Assembly: GCA_024636355.1 (NCBI GenBank)
Contig: JAGXHH010000037.1
Span: 1 to 33,641, forward strand
DNA from: Desulfobacteraceae bacterium
Lineage (GTDB): Bacteria; Desulfobacterota; Desulfobacteria; Desulfobacterales; Desulfosalsimonadaceae
Direction of reading: 5' to 3'
DNA length: 33,641 nt
A program made the translations under genes and the position numbers. Positions within the stretch are counted from its first letter, which is position 1; each line of letters opens with the position of its first letter. The notes under the pieces are model-generated. The model did no database searches, was not told where the DNA came from, and saw only the letters and a list, made by a program, of their open reading frames with translations. Below, piece after piece: positions 29,670 to 33,641 of this stretch.

Positions 29670-32324
29670 CTAATTCGGTACAAATCTTCGGTAATGCAGC
29701 ATTTTTTCCACATACGCATCGAGCTGGGCGCTGTCTGTTTCCGGGTTGACCAGTCCGTTGCTGGTAAAGTAGGTAACGGCATTTTTATAGTTGATTTTGG
29801 ACAGGGCTTCCTTCCGGGAAATTTCGTTGCGCTTGTACATCCGGCTGCCGAGATTCTGGATTTTTTTAATATGATCCTTTACATCAAAAATCGATTTCTG
29901 GGTGTATCGCATGAAAAAGTTTAAAACGATCCAGTAGGAATCAAAGTACGGGGTCAAAAAAGCGGCAAACAGATTCAGTTTCCGGAAGCCGACGGACGTC
30001 AGGTTATAGGTGTCGGGCAGGGTCGGGTGGGGCGTGAGTATGGCATCGTCAATAAACGCCTTGAGGTTTTTCCGGACGGTCAGTTCGATGGCCTCGTCCG
30101 GATCGAAAACGAACTCCATCTGAAAGAAATTTTTTAAAAAACGGTAATTGCCATACAGATCGGATGCGGAAAACTGAAAGGCGTCGATGGCCAGGATGGA
30201 AAGTGCGGTATACGCCCCCGGAACAAAGAGGATGGCCCCGTTATTTTTATAATAATCCAGATTCGGCCGTTTGTTTTCGATCACCTTTAAGATCGGATTG
30301 GCATTGGCGGTTCTTTTTTTATCCGTTGCCCCCCGGTCGATGTATTTATTTTGAACAAACAGATCGAGCACATAATCGATGGTGCTTTGCCGATCGATGA
30401 ACAGGGTATCGGCGAGCTTCGAGTTTTTGGCCGAAAGATGGTTCATGTACGTTTCGATATGTCCCACAAGCTGTTTGTAATAGATCCGTTTTTGGGAACT
30501 GTTGAGCATGGCGCCGGCAATTACGGCATGTGGGGTGATGACCGACTCCTGACTGATCGCGCTGATGATTTTTTCCCCGAACTGATACGCCTGCAATTTC
30601 TGCTCTTCACGTGGCAGGTCGGAAAATTCATTGGGCAGCTGGTCGAAATAGTCCTTGAGCGAAAACGGCTCGTGAAAATTCAGATAGATCTTTCCATACT
30701 TTTTTTTCAGGAATTTCCTGGCTTTAAAGACATTGCTGAGATTTTCCGCGGGTTTTTTACCGCCTTCGAGTTCATGGATGTAGGCTTTTTCCTCGAGCAC
30801 CCGGTCATATCCAATGAAAATCGGCACAAACATCATATCTTCCCAGCCGCTCTTCTGGAACGCCTCCAGGAGGAGGGACAAGAAACCGATTTTCGGGGTA
30901 AGCAGCTTGCCGGTCCGGCTTCTGCCTCCCTCGATAAAAAATTCCACGTGAAAACCTTCATCGAGAATTTTGGTGATATAGGCGGAAAAGACTTTCGGGT
31001 AAAGCGGTTCGCCCTTGAACGTGCGTCGGAGAAAAAAGGCGCCCCCTCCGCGGAATATGGGACCTATCGGCCAGAAGGACAGGTTTTTTCCGGCTGCGAT
31101 ATGTGGGCACGGCATATTGTTGTGATAAAACACATACGACAGAATCAGGTAGTCCAGGTGGCTCTTATGGCAGGGCACCAATATGAGCGGCCCCTTCTTG
31201 GACTGCTCTTTGACCCGGTTGAGCCCTTCGTAATCAATGACCATCCCGTCGAACATAAGGTGCAGAATCCACCGGAGGGTAATGTCGTACAGGCGAATCA
31301 CTTTCTGACTGTAATTGGCTGCGATTTCATCCAGGTATTCGGCCGCTTCCTTCTGGGCCTGGTATATCGACAGGCGATTTTCCCGGGCATAACCGATGAT
31401 CGATTTCTGCAATTCCGGATTTGTCAGGACTTCTTCCATGATTTCATCACGGGATTTCAGGGCCGGCCCGGTGATGCTCTGCCGATGGCGATTGATCTGA
31501 TCCAGCAGGTACCGACGGAGAAAAACGACCTGCTTTTTATGACTGAGTTCACGGATATCCGGCTTCTGCAGAAATTCGATCAGGGAAACCGGTTCGGGGG
31601 TCTCGACGATGATCTTTTTCGGACTGCTCAGCAGCATGTACAGGCGCCGGAGACGACCGGGGCGTTCCTTGGTTCCGAATACCACATCAATAATGGAAAG
31701 GCGGGTGGAATGCGGGGCCTTGTCATATAGTATCAATTGAGGAACCAGGTAAATCGGTCGATCGATCGTTTTTTGCATCTCGATAAGATAATCGATCGGG
31801 TCGGTTTTCGACTCTACAAGACGTCGATAAAGCCCTTTTTCTTCGATCAAAGAGAGCAGCGCGGATTGCCCGGAGAGCAGTTTGTTACGAAAATAATGGG
31901 TCTTGTAAGGATCCGGCAAGCTTCGATTCCGGAGAAAATAACGAATGTGAAACGCCATGCCTCTGAGAAACCGGCGAACCGGCTGCCAGATGTAGGTTCG
32001 GTAATCGAACCCGAGACTCGGGTAGGGGAGTTTATCGTGCCGAAACCGGGTATGATAGAACATGAAATCGAAAAAGCTTTTATATTTGTTAACGAATATG
32101 ATAATCCCGTTTTCTTTTTCCAGCGCTTTTAAAGAGTTTGAAAGTTTGGGGTCGATTCGGATGCGGTGAAAAAAGAAGTTGAGCACCATATTGGCCAAAA
32201 AACCGGTCCGGATCGGAATGTAAGAAAAAAACGGCGTTTTATCGGACAGATGTTCTTCCGCGGGAGGGCCTGCGGGAGCTTTTCGGCTCAGTTTCGGAAA
32301 CGTGCGTTTAAATAAGGACATCAT
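29670..32324 (-). CDS. plsB: Glycerol-3-phosphate 1-O-acyltransferase
   Basis: Transfers an acyl chain to glycerol-3-phosphate, the first step of phospholipid synthesis, at the inner membrane. The 884-residue length is somewhat above E. coli PlsB (about 807). The acyltransferase blocks are in order: H386-x4-D391 (CHKSHLDY), GGGAFFLRRTF, FFIEGGRSRTGKLLTPK and FVPIFIGYDRV. The start is ATG ATG at 32324/32321; either is possible. It is first in a minus-strand run with the fused nucleotidyltransferase/kinase 13 bases away. Linking PlsB to sugar recycling is odd and may reflect shared membrane or envelope supply (inference). Confidence 0.95.
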   Translation of the reverse strand: MMSLFKRTFPKLSRKAPAGPPAEEHLSDKTPFFSYIPIRTGFLANMVLNFFFHRIRIDPKLSNSLKALEKENGIIIFVNKYKSFFDFMFYHTRFRHDKLPYPSLGFDYRTYIWQPVRRFLRGMAFHIRYFLRNRSLPDPYKTHYFRNKLLSGQSALLSLIEEKGLYRRLVESKTDPIDYLIEMQKTIDRPIYLVPQLILYDKAPHSTRLSIIDVVFGTKERPGRLRRLYMLLSSPKKIIVETPEPVSLIEFLQKPDIRELSHKKQVVFLRRYLLDQINRHRQSITGPALKSRDEIMEEVLTNPELQKSIIGYARENRLSIYQAQKEAAEYLDEIAANYSQKVIRLYDITLRWILHLMFDGMVIDYEGLNRVKEQSKKGPLILVPCHKSHLDYLILSYVFYHNNMPCPHIAAGKNLSFWPIGPIFRGGGAFFLRRTFKGEPLYPKVFSAYITKILDEGFHVEFFIEGGRSRTGKLLTPKIGFLSLLLEAFQKSGWEDMMFVPIFIGYDRVLEEKAYIHELEGGKKPAENLSNVFKARKFLKKKYGKIYLNFHEPFSLKDYFDQLPNEFSDLPREEQKLQAYQFGEKIISAISQESVITPHAVIAGAMLNSSQKRIYYKQLVGHIETYMNHLSAKNSKLADTLFIDRQSTIDYVLDLFVQNKYIDRGATDKKRTANANPILKVIENKRPNLDYYKNNGAILFVPGAYTALSILAIDAFQFSASDLYGNYRFLKNFFQMEFVFDPDEAIELTVRKNLKAFIDDAILTPHPTLPDTYNLTSVGFRKLNLFAAFLTPYFDSYWIVLNFFMRYTQKSIFDVKDHIKKIQNLGSRMYKRNEISRKEALSKINYKNAVTYFTSNGLVNPETDSAQLDAYVEKMLHYRRFVPN

Positions 32325-32414
32325 CGGCTTTAACTTTATTTATTTCGGGTGTTCAGGGAGGCGCTTCCGTTACATGTTTCAAAGTCAACCTGAGTATCAT
32401 AGATCATTTAAGAT

Positions 32415-32433
32415 AACAATTGGACAAATTGTT
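32415..32433. promoter_or_regulatory. Inverted repeat, operator-like
   Basis: Perfect seven-base arms AACAATT and AATTGTT around a five-base centre GGACA. It lies 91 bases upstream of plsB (minus strand) and 211 bases upstream of the small membrane protein. Symmetry and location suit a regulator site; the regulator is unknown. Confidence 0.4.
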
Positions 32434-32515
32434 TTCAAGCCATAAACCTGTAAATTAATGGCTGGCAAACAGTCAGAATTCCTTGTGCTTTCGGGATTCG
32501 GGAAAGATTTTTGCC

Positions 32516-32544
32516 TTGCTTTAGACAAACCGGTGTGTTAGATT
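32516..32544 (+). promoter_or_regulatory. Weak sigma-70-like promoter candidate for the small membrane protein
   Basis: TTGCTT and TAGATT are separated by exactly 17 bases, about 100 bases before ATG 32644. The -35 matches at three of six positions and the -10 at four of six. Listed only because of its spacing and location. Confidence 0.25.
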
Positions 32545-32643
32545 TATTTTTATATTCAAAATCAGCGTATAAGATCCCCCCTTTGGGACCGACATACTGT
32601 AAATTCGAATCATGCAATCTAAATCAAAGGAGGCTATGGGTTT

Positions 32644-32928
32644 ATGAAGACTTTAATTGGTGGTGCAGTAGCGGCCGTAATCGGCGTAATCGGTCTGGCA
32701 ATCTGGTTTCAGGCGTTTCTGCAGCTTCTCGCCGGCGCCATTCCCGTCATGCTGCTTCTTGGCGGTTGCCTTGCCCTTTACCTGGGTTTCGATGAATTAA
32801 AGGATACCTGGCAGAGAGACACCGGTGTGGAACCGGCGGCTGCCGGCGGTATCGATGATCTCGATCAGGTCAAGCAGGAAAACGAATCGCTGAAAAAAGA
32901 AATCGAAGCATTAAAGGATCAGAAGTAA
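32644..32928 (+). CDS. Small two-helix membrane protein with coiled-coil tail
   Basis: A 94-residue protein of unknown function. Two hydrophobic helices (about residues 4-22 and 24-48, mostly VAAVIGVIGLAIWF and AIPVMLLLGGCLALYL) form a membrane hairpin. A Gly/Ala/Asp linker leads to a short coiled coil (about 74-93: LDQVKQENESLKKEIEALK). AAAGGAGG at 32626-32633, ten bases before ATG 32644, predicts strong translation. A clear terminator follows, so it is a single-gene unit. It resembles small envelope-organising proteins by shape only. Confidence 0.8.
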   Translation: MKTLIGGAVAAVIGVIGLAIWFQAFLQLLAGAIPVMLLLGGCLALYLGFDELKDTWQRDTGVEPAAAGGIDDLDQVKQENESLKKEIEALKDQK

Positions 32929-32956
32929 GCTCTGTTTCGGTTCCGATAGCAACGCC

Positions 32957-32996
32957 AAAAACCCTGCTGCGCGAAAGCGTCTGCGGGGTTTTTTTT
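32957..32996 (+). terminator. Rho-independent terminator after the small membrane protein gene
   Basis: AAAACCCTGC pairs with GCGGGGTTTT, plus an inner CGC/GCG closed by a GAAA tetraloop, and eight T residues end the stem (32989-32996). A few mismatches interrupt the middle. The run of A on the left arm means it can also act on the minus strand, behind the DUF1343 gene. Confidence 0.85.
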
Positions 32997-33145
32997 ATGC
33001 GGTTTTCCCGTGTCTGCGGATCGCTTCGGCCGCCAGGCGATCGGCCGCTTCGCTGTCTCATACCGATAATTCCCTTCGTTTGCGCCGCCATCCGGGCGCC
33101 TGCTCTCCAATCATCGTCCGTACTCCACGTGTAAATCCCCGGGTT

Positions 33146-33641
33146 TTAATCATAGAGACGAAACGGTTTGGTGCGGTCTGAAAAATCGTCGGCCTCGGTT
33201 TGCCATCCGTGTTTCAGTCCCGCAGGCGCCTTGCCGGCCTCCAGATCCTTTCGAATCTGCGGATCACCCAGAATCAGGTCAATGGGCATTTTTTCCCATT
33301 CGTACTCATAGGGCGGGGCTTTCCATTCAAACCGGTCGCCGTGATGCCGGATGACAGCTGCGAGCAATCTCAGGGTGGTTTCATAGGGGGCAAAGGCGAA
33401 CGGGTCGGTGACATGGATCTGAAAGCCCTGACAGTGACTTCCCGCCCATTTGCCGGATGTCGGCTCAAAGACAACAGGGCGCAGGATGGCACCGGTGACG
33501 CGATTGCCGCCCATTTCCCCAAGCAGTTTGTCCGTATCGATAAACGGGGCGCCGAAGAGTTCGAACGGCTGGGTGGTGCCCCGACCTTCCGAAACATTTG
33601 TGCCTTCCCAGATCACCTGGCCGGGATAGACCATGGCCGAT
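33146..33641 (-). CDS. DUF1343 / NamZ-type exo-beta-N-acetylmuramidase, C-terminal part
   Basis: The frame is open to the window edge, so only the last 165 residues are seen; the N-terminal catalytic half is outside. The segment begins AMVYPGQVIWEGTNVSEGRGTTQPFELFGAPF, a hallmark of DUF1343, and continues with GCQGFQ-like SHCQGFQIHVTDPFAFAPYE and the C-terminal DLILGDPQIRKDLEAG. NamZ of Bacillus subtilis releases MurNAc from the non-reducing end of glycan strands. It may therefore supply the sugar used by the MurU/AmgK-like fusion a few kb away. Members of the family can be lipoproteins or secreted; the signal region is not visible here. Confidence 0.88.
   Translation of the reverse strand, partial: SAMVYPGQVIWEGTNVSEGRGTTQPFELFGAPFIDTDKLLGEMGGNRVTGAILRPVVFEPTSGKWAGSHCQGFQIHVTDPFAFAPYETTLRLLAAVIRHHGDRFEWKAPPYEYEWEKMPIDLILGDPQIRKDLEAGKAPAGLKHGWQTEADDFSDRTKPFRLYD

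Larger units (their letters stand above)
32325..32643. other. 319-base divergent intergenic region between plsB and a small membrane protein gene
   Basis: It should hold both divergent promoters. It contains the AACAATT/AATTGTT inverted repeat (32415-32433) and a possible + strand promoter (32516-32544). The strong AAAGGAGG ribosome site of the 32644 gene is at 32626-32633. No convincing ORF or structured RNA was seen. Confidence 0.55.

Noticed and set aside
30351..31730. 459-residue + strand open frame opposite plsB
   Set aside because: A shadow of plsB; it has no domain pattern or ribosome site.
1..33641. CRISPR arrays, phage or insertion-sequence genes
   Set aside because: No regularly spaced repeats and no transposase, integrase or phage-like proteins are present; only short intergenic repeats were found.

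Overview
The window looks like a chromosomal segment of a free-living, Gram-negative bacterium of the Deltaproteobacteria / Desulfobacterota type (inference). The signs are a Myxococcus-like MglA GTPase with roadblock partners, a tRNA for selenocysteine, LarC (nickel-pincer cofactor), a very long PlsB, a plant-type DapB, moderately high GC, and repeat families that I associate with this group. There are no phage, transposase or CRISPR genes.

Left part (1-5628, + strand): the 3' two thirds of mutS, interrupted by one in-frame amber codon; a secreted N-acetylmuramoyl-L-alanine amidase with a duplicated N-terminal module; and purB.

Centre-left (5629-17121, + strand): a signalling cluster, the most distinctive region. 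A sigma-54-type promoter precedes a roadblock protein, an MglA-type GTPase, two uncharacterised partner proteins and a zinc-ribbon/HAMP membrane sensor that ends without an output domain. A strong terminator closes this block. It is followed by a DUF4388-like protein, a response regulator with a DUF4388 domain, a second roadblock-like protein, a PilB/GspE ATPase with a TPR-like extension, a PilZ protein and a class III adenylate cyclase. Together they suggest a polarity or type IV pilus control module that joins a small GTPase, phosphotransfer, c-di-GMP and cAMP. No pilin, PilC or PilQ gene is in the window.

Middle (17122-25007): tRNA-Sec (minus strand) with its own promoter; an M20 peptidase overlapping larC; pgpA and thpR; a repeat-rich gap; then recA and alaS without an intervening recX.

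Right part: a minus-strand run plsB > MurU/AmgK-like fusion > plant-type dapB > YejA-like peptide-binding protein (32324-25228), facing alaS across a gap packed with hairpins and short repeats. Beyond plsB lie a small divergent membrane protein and, at the edge, the end of a DUF1343/NamZ-type muramidase gene. NamZ, the MurNAc kinase/uridylyltransferase fusion, DapB, the YejA-like binding protein and the amidase point to a peptidoglycan turnover and recycling theme (inference).
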